NCBI GenBank assembly: GCA_024640305.1
Contig: JAHEFG010000005.1
Coordinates: 62,001 to 126,000 of the forward strand
Length of the DNA stretch: 64,000 bases
Direction: 5' to 3'
Origin: Gammaproteobacteria bacterium
Lineage (GTDB): Bacteria; Pseudomonadota; Gammaproteobacteria; Steroidobacterales; Woeseiaceae
This document shows, in pieces, positions 31,910 through 39,937 of this stretch. Position numbers and translations under genes: made by a program. Position 1 is the stretch's first letter. Each line of letters opens with the position of its first letter. Under the pieces are notes generated by a model. It did not search any database. It was not told where the DNA came from and saw only the letters and a list, made by a program, of their open reading frames with translations.

Positions 31910-32599
31910 GTGGCAAAAAAGGCCGAGACCTGGCTTAACAAAGCGCTGGATTATCAATTCAACGATGCTGGCTTGCTTGAGCAAGCCCTTACGCACCGTA
32001 GCGCTCGTGGAGAGAGCAACGAGAGACTCGAGTTTCTCGGCGACGCGGTGCTCGATTTCGTCATATCCGAAGTTATTTTCCTCGCATTTCCTGCGGCGCC
32101 TGAAGGTGATCTGAGCCGCCTGCGCGCATCACTCGTCAAGGATACTTCGCTGGCAGCCCTCGCAGCCGACATTGGTCTTGGGGAGCACCTGATTCTCGGT
32201 AGCGGCGAGCGCAAGACAGGCGGTCATCGTCGAGAGTCAATTCTCGCCGATGCGTTGGAGGCGATTTTTGGTGCCGTCTATCTCGATGCCGGTTTTGATG
32301 CGGCGGCAAAGGTTATAGAAAAAACATTTGGTGACAGGCTAGAGGTTTTTCCGAGTATCGAGTCTCTGCGCGACCCAAAAACCCGCTTGCAGGAATGGTT
32401 GCAGGCACGGCAAATGGACTTGCCCGATTACGAATTGACAGAGGTCACGGGCAAGGCGCACAGGCAGACTTTCGAGGTGAGCTGCAGCGTTTCGGGAGTT
32501 TCAAGTCCAACTCGTGGCGTTAGCACGACACGGCGAAATGCGGAACAGGAATCGGCGCAAGAAATGTTGTTCAAACTAACAGAAGATAGCGACTCATGA
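31910..32599 (+). CDS. rnc: Ribonuclease III
   Basis: RNase III cuts double-stranded RNA, including the 30S rRNA precursor. The 229-residue protein carries the signature NERLEFLGDAVLDF with Glu41 and Asp45, the second metal site ADALEAIFGAVYLDAG with Asp114 and Glu117, and a C-terminal double-stranded RNA binding domain (DPKTRLQEWLQARQM to ESAQEMLFKL). The start is GTG 31910. It overlaps era by ATGA, the universal rnc-era pair. Confidence 0.98.
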   Translation: MAKKAETWLNKALDYQFNDAGLLEQALTHRSARGESNERLEFLGDAVLDFVISEVIFLAFPAAPEGDLSRLRASLVKDTSLAALAADIGLGEHLILGSGERKTGGHRRESILADALEAIFGAVYLDAGFDAAAKVIEKTFGDRLEVFPSIESLRDPKTRLQEWLQARQMDLPDYELTEVTGKAHRQTFEVSCSVSGVSSPTRGVSTTRRNAEQESAQEMLFKLTEDSDS

Positions 32600-33489
32600 C
32601 CTCTATGCGCTGCGGGTTTGTTGCGGTTGTCGGCCGACCCAACGTTGGCAAATCGACGCTGGTTAACGCGCTGATGGGTGCGAAGATAAGTATCGTTACA
32701 GCCAAACCACAAACAACACGGCATCGGATATTGGCCGTGCATACGGCTGGTGATGCGCAAATTATCTTCGTCGACACGCCGGGGCTGCATCGCAAAGCCG
32801 GCAAAGCGATGAACCGAATGATGAATCGTACGGCGGCAAACGCTTTGGCCGATGCGGATCTTGTATTATTTGTTTGCGAAGCGAACCGCTGGACCGACGA
32901 AGACGCCGATGTCTTGCAGCGATTGAAGTCGACATCTGCGCCGGTCATCGCCGTGCTCAACAAGATCGATCTTGTGCATCCAAGGGAAAAACTTCTGGAG
33001 GTTATCTCGGCGACTGCTGAGCGTTATCCATTCGAGGATATTTTGCCGATTTCTGCCCGCAAGAATGACAACCTGGATACTTTGCTGGCACTGATACCGT
33101 CGTTTCTGCCGGAGTCACCGCAGCTGTTCCCAACGGAAATGAAAACGGATCGCAGTCCCGAGTTCCAGGCATCCGAAATTATCCGCGAGAAACTAACGTT
33201 GTCTCTGCATCAGGAACTCCCTTACGGACTCACGGTACAGATCGAGCGCTACGATGCCGATGAGGACAGGACTACTATCCATGCTGTTATCTGGGTGGAA
33301 CGGGATAGCCAGAAAGGCATTGTGGTCGGCAAGGGCGGCAGCGTTCTCAAGCGTATTGGCCGGGAAGCGCGGCTCGAGTTGAAAGAGCTGCTTGGCAGAT
33401 CCGTGCATCTCGAACTCTGGGTGAAAGTGAAAGACAACTGGGCAGATAACGAGAAGGATCTCATGAGCCTTGGGTTCGAGTCGCCGTAG
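32596..33489 (+). CDS. era: GTPase Era
   Basis: Era binds GTP and the 3' end of 16S rRNA and helps 30S maturation. The 297-residue protein shows the P-loop GRPNVGKST (13-21), DTPGLHRK, NKIDLVHPR and the C-terminal KH domain with VGKGGSVLKRIGREARLELKEL. Length equals the family norm (301). It overlaps rnc and is followed by recO after 18 bases. Confidence 0.98.
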   Translation: MTSMRCGFVAVVGRPNVGKSTLVNALMGAKISIVTAKPQTTRHRILAVHTAGDAQIIFVDTPGLHRKAGKAMNRMMNRTAANALADADLVLFVCEANRWTDEDADVLQRLKSTSAPVIAVLNKIDLVHPREKLLEVISATAERYPFEDILPISARKNDNLDTLLALIPSFLPESPQLFPTEMKTDRSPEFQASEIIREKLTLSLHQELPYGLTVQIERYDADEDRTTIHAVIWVERDSQKGIVVGKGGSVLKRIGREARLELKELLGRSVHLELWVKVKDNWADNEKDLMSLGFESP

Positions 33490-33507
33490 TAACGCGCTGC
33501 AACCACG

Positions 33508-34236
33508 ATGACGACACCGCGACGCGTTCAACAGCAACCCGCATATATTCTTCACCACCGTCCGTTCCGGGACTCCAGCCAGATACTCGACGTCTTGAGC
33601 CGTGATCACGGCAAGCTCTCGCTGGTAGCGCGTGGCAGCCGTGGCGCAAAGTCGCGCCTGCGCGGCATACTACGGCCGTTCATGCCGCTTTCCATGTCGT
33701 GGTTCCTGAAGTCCGATCTGGGGACGTTAACGGGCGCCGAAATTCGCGGGGCACCACTTAGCCTGACTGGCGATACGCTGCTCTCGGGCTACTACGTTAA
33801 CGAATTGCTGCTGCACTTCCTGCACCGACATGATCCGCAGCCAGACATTTTCGACCTCTATGCGCAGACTATCCGCTCGCTGGCCGCTGCTCAAAGCATC
33901 GCATCGTGCCTGCGGCGATTCGAGATGGAGCTGTTCAGGCAGATTGGCTATGCGCTTAATCTCGACCATGAATCTGCTTCACAACAGCCGCTTGAAGCGC
34001 GCCAAAACTACGAGTACCGGGTTGAGCAGGGGCCCGTTGCCGTTGGCAAGGCCGAGGGCTCACTCGTATTCAGCGGAGAGACGCTCGCGGCGATAGGCGC
34101 GCAGGAATTTGACGATGCCGATACCTTGCGCGCTGCCAATCGACTGCTGCGAGAGGTCGTCTCATTTCACCTCGGTGGCAAGGAGCTAAAGAGCCGCAAG
34201 GTGCTTCTCGAAATACACCGCAACAAGAAATCCTGA
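33508..34236 (+). CDS. recO: DNA repair protein RecO
   Basis: RecO anneals strands and helps load RecA in the RecFOR pathway. The 242-residue protein has the N-terminal OB fold ([39 protein letters not shown] region), the [20 protein letters not shown] helix and a C-terminal [14 protein letters not shown] segment. The zinc-binding cysteines of some RecO proteins are absent, as usual in gammaproteobacteria. It lies in the rnc-era-recO-pdxJ order. Confidence 0.95.
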   Translation: MTTPRRVQQQPAYILHHRPFRDSSQILDVLSRDHGKLSLVARGSRGAKSRLRGILRPFMPLSMSWFLKSDLGTLTGAEIRGAPLSLTGDTLLSGYYVNELLLHFLHRHDPQPDIFDLYAQTIRSLAAAQSIASCLRRFEMELFRQIGYALNLDHESASQQPLEARQNYEYRVEQGPVAVGKAEGSLVFSGETLAAIGAQEFDDADTLRAANRLLREVVSFHLGGKELKSRKVLLEIHRNKKS

Positions 34237-34279
34237 GAGACCTGCTACCGATCCGCAGTTCAGGATAGAATACGCTCCC

Positions 34280-35017
34280 ATGTTATCCACACCCATAGCC
34301 CTCGGCGTCAACATCGACCATGTTGCGACGCTTCGCCAGGTTCGGGGCACGCCGTATCCGCGGCCTGCCGAGGCGGCTATCATGGCCGAACACGCAGGCG
34401 CGGACAGTATTACCGTGCACTTGCGTGAGGATCGGCGCCATATTCAGGATGCGGATCTTGCGGCCATCTCTGACGTTATTCGGACACACATGAATCTCGA
34501 ACTGGCAGTGACCGACGAGATGATTGGCATTGCGACCGCGCTCAAACCGTCCGATTGTTGCCTGGTTCCCGAAAAGCGCCAGGAACTCACGACCGAAGGC
34601 GGGCTTGACGTCCTCGGCCAGCAAGACAAAGTGCGTGATGCCTGCGCACGGCTGGCCGATGCAGGAATTCGCGTATCGCTGTTTATCGACCCGGATCCGG
34701 CGCAACTCGATGCGGCCGTGGCTGTCGGCGCTCCGGCGGTCGAATTGCACACCGGCCAATACGCAGACGCGGAGGGTGAACAGCAGGCTAGCGAACTGCA
34801 ACGCGTCGCGAGGGCGGCCGAATATGGCGATAAACTGGGTTTGAGGGTAAATGCAGGTCATGGCTTGCACTACGGCAACGTCGCGGCAATTGCCGCGATT
34901 GAACAGATCGTTGAGCTCAACATTGGCCACGCAATAGTCGCGCGGGCGATATTTGACGGATTGGCCTTCGCGGTTAGCGACATGAAGCGCCGTATGACCG
35001 AAGCGCGAGACGGCTGA
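34280..35017 (+). CDS. pdxJ: Pyridoxine 5'-phosphate synthase
   Basis: PdxJ condenses 1-deoxyxylulose 5-phosphate with 3-amino-2-oxopropyl phosphate into pyridoxine 5'-phosphate. The 245-residue TIM barrel shows [20 protein letters not shown] (His and substrate loop), [40 protein letters not shown] and AGHGLHYGN, all expected. A 43-base gap separates it from recO. The product supplies PLP, the cofactor of the tryptophanase at the right end of the window. Confidence 0.98.
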   Translation: MLSTPIALGVNIDHVATLRQVRGTPYPRPAEAAIMAEHAGADSITVHLREDRRHIQDADLAAISDVIRTHMNLELAVTDEMIGIATALKPSDCCLVPEKRQELTTEGGLDVLGQQDKVRDACARLADAGIRVSLFIDPDPAQLDAAVAVGAPAVELHTGQYADAEGEQQASELQRVARAAEYGDKLGLRVNAGHGLHYGNVAAIAAIEQIVELNIGHAIVARAIFDGLAFAVSDMKRRMTEARDG

Positions 35018-35038
35018 CCACCCCGGTCGGAAATTAAA

Positions 35039-35809
35039 ATGCACTGTTTCTCATTTGATATAGAGACCGTCCCGGATGTCGAATTCGGACGTCGCATGTG
35101 GAACCTGGAAGGCGTATCCGACGAAGATGTAGCCTCGGCGATGAGTTTTAAACAGCTGCAGAAAACCGGCAGTGATTTCTTGCCTCTGCATCAGCATCGC
35201 GTCGTTGCGATATCCGTGGCGCTGCGCACCGGCGACAGTTTCCGTGTCTGGAGCCTGGGTGATGAGGATGCCGACGAAGCAGAACTCGTGCGACGCTTCT
35301 ATGACGGCATCGATCGGTACACACCAGACCTTGTTTCCTGGAATGGCAGTGGCTTTGATCTGCCCGTTTTGCATTACCGGGCACTGCGTCATGGAGTGCA
35401 AGCGGCGCGCTACTGGGAGATCGGCGAACATGATCGAGACTTCAAGTGGAACAACTACCAGAGCCGATTTCACTGGCGCCACGTCGATTTGATGGACGTG
35501 CTCGCGGGTTATCAAATGCGTGGCAGAGCCAGCCTCGACCAGACCGCCGTATTACTCGGTTTCCCGGGCAAACTGGGTATGAGCGGCGCTAAAGTCTGGG
35601 ACAAGTATGTTGAGGGTGGTATCAGAGAGATTCGTGACTATTGCGAGACTGATGTCCTGAACACCTGGCTCGTGTTTCTGCGTTTTGAATTCATGCGCGG
35701 CAATCTTGATGCAGCCGACCTCAAACGTGAGTTCAGCATCGTTCGCGAAACGCTGGGTGAAATGGACCAGCCGCATCTCAACGAATTTCTCGCAGCCTGG
35801 CCTGAATAA
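35039..35809 (+). CDS. Predicted 3'-5' exonuclease, PolB-like (DNA_pol_B_exo2)
   Basis: The 256-residue protein belongs to the DnaQ-like exonuclease family related to the proofreading domain of family B polymerases. Motif I is FSFDIETVPD with Asp7 and Glu9, motif II is LVSWNGSGFDLPVL, and motif III is IRDYCETDVLNTWLVFL with the YCETD aspartate. No polymerase domain is attached. Its substrate and role are unknown. It lies between pdxJ and rlmD and its TAA shares a base with the rlmD ATG. Confidence 0.87.
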   Translation: MHCFSFDIETVPDVEFGRRMWNLEGVSDEDVASAMSFKQLQKTGSDFLPLHQHRVVAISVALRTGDSFRVWSLGDEDADEAELVRRFYDGIDRYTPDLVSWNGSGFDLPVLHYRALRHGVQAARYWEIGEHDRDFKWNNYQSRFHWRHVDLMDVLAGYQMRGRASLDQTAVLLGFPGKLGMSGAKVWDKYVEGGIREIRDYCETDVLNTWLVFLRFEFMRGNLDAADLKREFSIVRETLGEMDQPHLNEFLAAWPE

Positions 35810-37125
35810 TGGCTCGACGTCGCCGCGAACCAGAGACCGCCATGATTGAATCGGTCACACACGATGGTCGTGGCATTGCTGCGATAGAAGGCAAGAAGGT
35901 CTTTGTTGCCGGGGCCCTGGCAGGTGAGGAGGTGCGCTTCGTACGACGTAAATCGCGGCGCAAATTTGATGAGGCAGAACTGCTTGAGATCCTGCAGGCT
36001 TCGCCGGATCGCATAGACGCTCGCTGCGAGGCATTTGGGCGCTGCGGGGGATGCTCCCTGCAGCACGTGAGCGATGAGCAGCAGCGCCAGATCAAGTCCC
36101 AGACCCTCAAGGATAATCTGCAGCGAATCGGCAAACTGGAAGCGCAGGCATGGTTGGAACCAATTGTGGGCCCAACCTGGAAGTATCGGCGCCGCGCAAG
36201 ACTGGCAGTCAAGGACGTGCCCGCCAAGGGCCGTGTCCTGGTCGGGTTTCGAGAACGTCATGCGCCGTATATCACGGACATGCATCGCTGCGAAGTCCTG
36301 GCAGCTCCTGTCGATGACATGATTGACCCTCTCAGCGAAATGATCGGGAGTTTGTCGATTAAAGCGCGGCTGCCGCAGATCGAAGTTGCTGTTGCAGAAA
36401 ACGCCGTGGCAATGGTATTTCGCGTCCTTGATCCACCGTCGGATGAGGACAAAGCGGTGCTTGGTAAATTCGGCGCCCACCACAACGTCCGCATTTACCT
36501 GCAGCCCGGGGGGCTGGACTCAGTCAGCTTGTTGTACCCCGAGAGTGACGTCGAGGCGCTGGCGTATACGTTGCCGGAGTTCGATATACGGATCGAGTTC
36601 GATGCGATCGGCTTCGTCCAGGTCAATGCCGAGATCAATCAACTCATGGTGAGCCGAGCAATTGAGTTACTTGATCCGCAAACTGACGATCGCATATTGG
36701 ACCTGTATTGCGGTATCGGTAATTTCTCGCTGCCGCTGGCAAAGCGATCCGGAAAGGTACTCGGGGTCGAAGGTGAGGCATTGCTGGTGCGAGCAGCCGT
36801 CGAGAACGCGAAACTGAATAACGTTGGTAATGCGACGTTCAGACAAGCTGATCTCAATGCAATCGACGGCAGCGAGGGCTGGCTCAGGGAAGGCTGGGAT
36901 CGAATTTTGCTGGATCCCGCGCGCAGCGGTGCGGCAGAGATCGTCAAACATATGGATGTCATAGGGGCGGCTCGAATCGTGTACGTGTCCTGCCACCCCG
37001 GGACGCTGGCGCGAGATGCGGGGACGCTGGTGAATGAGCATGGCTATACTTGCAAAGCGGCCGGCATCATCGATATGTTTCCACACACGGCTCATGTGGA
37101 GTCGATCGCGGTATTCAATAAGTAA
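35809..37125 (+). CDS. rlmD: 23S rRNA (uracil(1939)-C5)-methyltransferase
   Basis: RlmD methylates U1939 of 23S rRNA with SAM. The 438-residue protein has an N-terminal TRAM domain (IESVTHDGRGIAAIEGKKVFV), a [4Fe-4S] cluster site with Cys73, Cys79 and Cys82 in CEAFGRCGGCSLQH plus a later Cys in MHRCEVL, the SAM motif ILDLYCGIGNFSLPLA, the LLDPARSGA motif and the catalytic Cys in YVSCHPGTLARD. Length fits E. coli (433). Confidence 0.97.
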   Translation: MARRRREPETAMIESVTHDGRGIAAIEGKKVFVAGALAGEEVRFVRRKSRRKFDEAELLEILQASPDRIDARCEAFGRCGGCSLQHVSDEQQRQIKSQTLKDNLQRIGKLEAQAWLEPIVGPTWKYRRRARLAVKDVPAKGRVLVGFRERHAPYITDMHRCEVLAAPVDDMIDPLSEMIGSLSIKARLPQIEVAVAENAVAMVFRVLDPPSDEDKAVLGKFGAHHNVRIYLQPGGLDSVSLLYPESDVEALAYTLPEFDIRIEFDAIGFVQVNAEINQLMVSRAIELLDPQTDDRILDLYCGIGNFSLPLAKRSGKVLGVEGEALLVRAAVENAKLNNVGNATFRQADLNAIDGSEGWLREGWDRILLDPARSGAAEIVKHMDVIGAARIVYVSCHPGTLARDAGTLVNEHGYTCKAAGIIDMFPHTAHVESIAVFNK

Positions 37126-37134
37126 TTAAATTTC

Positions 37135-37150
37135 AGTTATATACGTAACT
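37135..37150. promoter_or_regulatory. AT-rich dyad upstream of nagZ
   Basis: AGTTA-N6-TAACT forms a perfect 5-base dyad in the 41-base gap between rlmD and nagZ, and AGTTATAT recurs just before the nagZ ATG. With TAGAAT nearby as a possible -10 element, the gap looks like a promoter or operator. This is a weak call from composition and symmetry only. Confidence 0.3.
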
Positions 37151-37166
37151 TTTGTAGAATAGTTAT

Positions 37167-38213
37167 ATGACGCTCGGACCAGTGATGCTGGACATAGAGG
37201 GTGTTTCATTAACACCAGCCGACCGGGACCTGATCAGGGAACCGGCTGTCGGTGGTGTCATACTGTTTGCGCGAAACTACGAGTCTCCGCAACAAATAAC
37301 CGACCTGGTCGCAAAGATTCGTGCGCTCAAAAGCCCGCCTGTTCTCATCGCCGTAGATCACGAGGGCGGCCGCGTGCAGCGTTTTCGGGAGGGATTTAGT
37401 CGCATTCCGGCAATGCGGCATATCGGTCACGAGTACGATGACAACCCGGAAGCAGCGCTTCCGCTGGCGCGTCAGGCAGGCTGGTTGATCGCATCTGAAT
37501 TGCGGGCGGCGGGCATTGATCTGTGTTTTGCACCGTGCGTCGACCTTGACTGGGGTGTTAGTGAGATCATTGGCGATCGCGCATTTCACAGCAAGCCAGA
37601 AGTAGTCGGCGAGCTTGCTGCAGCATTTTCACGAGGGCTGCGCAGCGCCGGAATGGCTGCTGTCGCAAAACATTTTCCCGGACATGGCGCCGTCGTCGCG
37701 GATTCTCACCTGAAGCTGCCGGTCGATCGTCGTGATTATGGCCTGTTGCTCGATGACATGCGGCCTTATGAGAAGCTGATCAACAATGGGCTTGTTGCCG
37801 GCGTTATGCTCGCGCATATAGTTTACCGGGAACTGGACAGCATGCCTGCCGGGTTTTCACGCTACTGGATAGAGGATCAGTTGCGTTCGCGGCTGGGCTT
37901 TGGGGGGGCGGTGTTTTGCGATGATCTGACGATGAAGGCGACGGAGACATACGGATCCATGCGTACCCGCGCGCAGCTGGCTCTGGATGCCGGCTGCGAC
38001 ATGGTGCTGGTGTGCAATGACCGCCGTGCGGCGGAGCAGGCCGTCATGTCGCTCAACGAATATTCGAACCCGTTGTCGCAGGTGCGTCTCGCGCGCCTGC
38101 ATGGAACAGGGCATGCGCAACGCGAATCTCTGCGCGCCAGTCATATCTGGCAGGAGGCCGTCGATAGTTTTTCGCGCTGGGATCAGCGGCCGCAATTTAA
38201 GCTGGATGCTTGA
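37167..38213 (+). CDS. nagZ: Beta-N-acetylhexosaminidase NagZ
   Basis: NagZ is a cytoplasmic family 3 glycosidase that removes GlcNAc from 1,6-anhydro-muropeptides during peptidoglycan recycling. The 348-residue TIM barrel has MLDIEGVSLTPADRDLI, IAVDHEGGRVQRFREGF and the catalytic KHFPGHGAVVADSH loop, in which the final Asp-x-His pair forms the family's acid/base dyad. The next gene starts directly after its TGA. nagZ near csiV and mfd is a conserved arrangement in pseudomonads. Confidence 0.97.
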   Translation: MTLGPVMLDIEGVSLTPADRDLIREPAVGGVILFARNYESPQQITDLVAKIRALKSPPVLIAVDHEGGRVQRFREGFSRIPAMRHIGHEYDDNPEAALPLARQAGWLIASELRAAGIDLCFAPCVDLDWGVSEIIGDRAFHSKPEVVGELAAAFSRGLRSAGMAAVAKHFPGHGAVVADSHLKLPVDRRDYGLLLDDMRPYEKLINNGLVAGVMLAHIVYRELDSMPAGFSRYWIEDQLRSRLGFGGAVFCDDLTMKATETYGSMRTRAQLALDAGCDMVLVCNDRRAAEQAVMSLNEYSNPLSQVRLARLHGTGHAQRESLRASHIWQEAVDSFSRWDQRPQFKLDA

Positions 38214-39104
38214 ATGCCATCGATAAACCGCAAGATTCTGGAACAAGTTATCAAGGCGTCGGCCGAACCGCTTGTCATCGTTCGAGTTGATCACCCGGAC
38301 TGGCCTGTAGCAATGAGCAATAAGGCTTTTGAGTCCATTGGCGGCGAGGACACTCGCAACAAACCATTTGCTGATGTCATAGAACAACTGGTTGGCAGGG
38401 AACTGGCACTGGAAATCTCCGAAACCGTGAGAGCGCGGCAGGAAACCAGTTTCCCGGTTGAGGCAGGCGGGCGTGAATACCTGCTCGCACTGAGGCCGCT
38501 GCCCCTGTCTGGCGAGGAGGATGTGCGTTTCTATGTTGCTTTTTGGCGTGGCGGATCGGGGGCCGGGGCAGTTGCCGGGAGCGATATGCATCACGCCTTG
38601 CTCAACGCCAAGCGCCGTATTCGGGACTTGTCTCGCGACGATCCAGTCACCGGATTGCTTAATGGCAGGGCATTTCGCGAGGTTCTGGAGCATGACTGGG
38701 CAGTTGCGGCGCGCGAAAAAGGCAGTCTCGGCCTGGTTCTGTTTACGCTAGATGATTTCGATGCCTATATCGACGTATTTGGGCGGCATGCGGCAGATTC
38801 CTGTCTGCGCAGGGTAGGCCGGGCGATACGCCGTTGTCTGCGACGCGCAAGCGATGTGGTTGGTCGTCTCGACGGATCTGAGCTAATCGTCCTGTCACAC
38901 GCGGCGAACGAGGAAGGTGTGCGTGAATTCGCGTCAAGGATATCAGCGGCGGTGCGTGAGCTTGGCCTGCATCACCCCAGGTCGACGGTCTCGAAGTTCG
39001 TTACCGTTTCGTTTCGCGTGTCCGTCGCAACGGCAACGAAGAACTCAGCATCGGCCGAGTCGTTTATCAATGAGTTATTGTCCGGGGTCGTTGATCAACA
39101 GTAG
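38214..39104 (+). CDS. PAS-like plus degenerate GGDEF domain protein
   Basis: The 296-residue protein has a PAS-like N-terminal half (about 5-110, AEPLVIVRVDHPDWPVAMSNKAFESIGG) and a GGDEF-fold second half starting at DDPVTGLLNGRAF. The signature loop reads DGSEL (220-224) instead of GGDEF, and the substrate region reads DDFDAYIDVFG instead of the usual D-x-FKxxND-xxG. The metal-binding Asp of the motif and the guanine-contacting Asn are therefore changed, so diguanylate cyclase activity is unlikely. No membrane segment is seen. Its 3' end overlaps the convergent csiV by 30 bases. It may be a c-di-GMP or GTP sensor or a scaffold. Confidence 0.8.
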   Translation: MPSINRKILEQVIKASAEPLVIVRVDHPDWPVAMSNKAFESIGGEDTRNKPFADVIEQLVGRELALEISETVRARQETSFPVEAGGREYLLALRPLPLSGEEDVRFYVAFWRGGSGAGAVAGSDMHHALLNAKRRIRDLSRDDPVTGLLNGRAFREVLEHDWAVAAREKGSLGLVLFTLDDFDAYIDVFGRHAADSCLRRVGRAIRRCLRRASDVVGRLDGSELIVLSHAANEEGVREFASRISAAVRELGLHHPRSTVSKFVTVSFRVSVATATKNSASAESFINELLSGVVDQQ

Positions 39105-39911
39105 TTCTTCCGGTTCTTCCTCTTCCGCTCGGGTTACCTTCGCCACGACGCCAAACTTCGGATGGTCGAAGTAGCGCACTTCGCCGTTCCTGAAAATGCG
39201 ATCTTCCTGGATTCGATAGTGAACCGGCAAGACGGCATTTTCGATATCCGCCTCAAATTGACGCCGCGAATCACCGAAAGCTGTCTCCGCTTCATCGTAT
39301 ATGACCGCATCATCGTATATGACCGCATCATCGAATTGCCCTGGCTCAGCGAGACTCAGGTCGACTATCAGGTGCAGGTAGCGGTTGAGATACAGCGTGA
39401 AGCTTCCGTCCAGGCCGTCGGGAACATCGCCAAATTCCCATAATTCGATCGCCTGTGTCTCTTCCTCGAGGTAAGTAGCTTGCGTCCAGCCGACGTGCAA
39501 AATCGTCTCGTAAACATCGAGCCGCTCGAACCGTTCCACAATATCGTTCAACGTGAATTCTTCTTCGCTGAGGATTACAGGCCGGCGATCCTGCTCGTCA
39601 GGATCCTCATCTTCCAGAGCGGCCTCTTCCAGAACTTCCTCTTCCAGCGTTACCTCTTCCGGGATCGCTGTTTCCTGACTAATCAGGTCAGATTCAATTG
39701 GCCCTTCAAGATCAGGCGACAGTATGTCGTCGAAAACCGGCTCGTCCGGCGGAAATACTTCTGTACCTACCGAGACGTTCTCTGCGTACGAGAAGACGAT
39801 AAGCTCCACCGTGTAACGGCGAATCTCTTCTTCTTCCAGCATTGGCTCGTCCTGTGCGATGGCTACAGGAGCGGCCATCGACAAGCACAGGATTGTGGCA
39901 AGTATTTTCAT
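39075..39911 (-). CDS. csiV: CsiV-type periplasmic protein
   Basis: The 278-residue product has a signal peptide (MKILATILCLSMAAPVAIA-Q, about 1-19), the family opening RRYTVELIVFSYAE, and the closing RIFRNGEVRYFDHPKFGVVAKVTR block of CsiV, a peptidoglycan-associated protein that was found as a partner of LpoA needed when cells face D-amino acids in Vibrio. The middle part (about 55-115) is unusually acidic, and a DAVIYD unit is duplicated at 39292-39327. ATG 39911 is chosen to begin with the signal peptide. It lies just downstream of mfd (27 bases), the normal pair. Confidence 0.85.
   Translation of the reverse strand: MKILATILCLSMAAPVAIAQDEPMLEEEEIRRYTVELIVFSYAENVSVGTEVFPPDEPVFDDILSPDLEGPIESDLISQETAIPEEVTLEEEVLEEAALEDEDPDEQDRRPVILSEEEFTLNDIVERFERLDVYETILHVGWTQATYLEEETQAIELWEFGDVPDGLDGSFTLYLNRYLHLIVDLSLAEPGQFDDAVIYDDAVIYDEAETAFGDSRRQFEADIENAVLPVHYRIQEDRIFRNGEVRYFDHPKFGVVAKVTRAEEEEPEELLLINDPGQ
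39292..39333. repeat. 18-bp tandem repeat inside csiV
   Basis: The unit TCATCGTATATGACCGCA occurs twice exactly (39292-39309, 39310-39327) and is followed by a six-base partial third copy. It encodes a repeated DAVIYD hexapeptide and keeps the frame. Being in frame, copy-number change would lengthen or shorten the protein without breaking it. Confidence 0.9.
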
Positions 39912-39937
39912 AAATTCGCTTTTTGCGTAGTGCATTT

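Noticed and set aside
35638-36483. 281-codon open frame on the minus strand
   Set aside because: Antisense to the exonuclease gene and rlmD; no recognisable domain.
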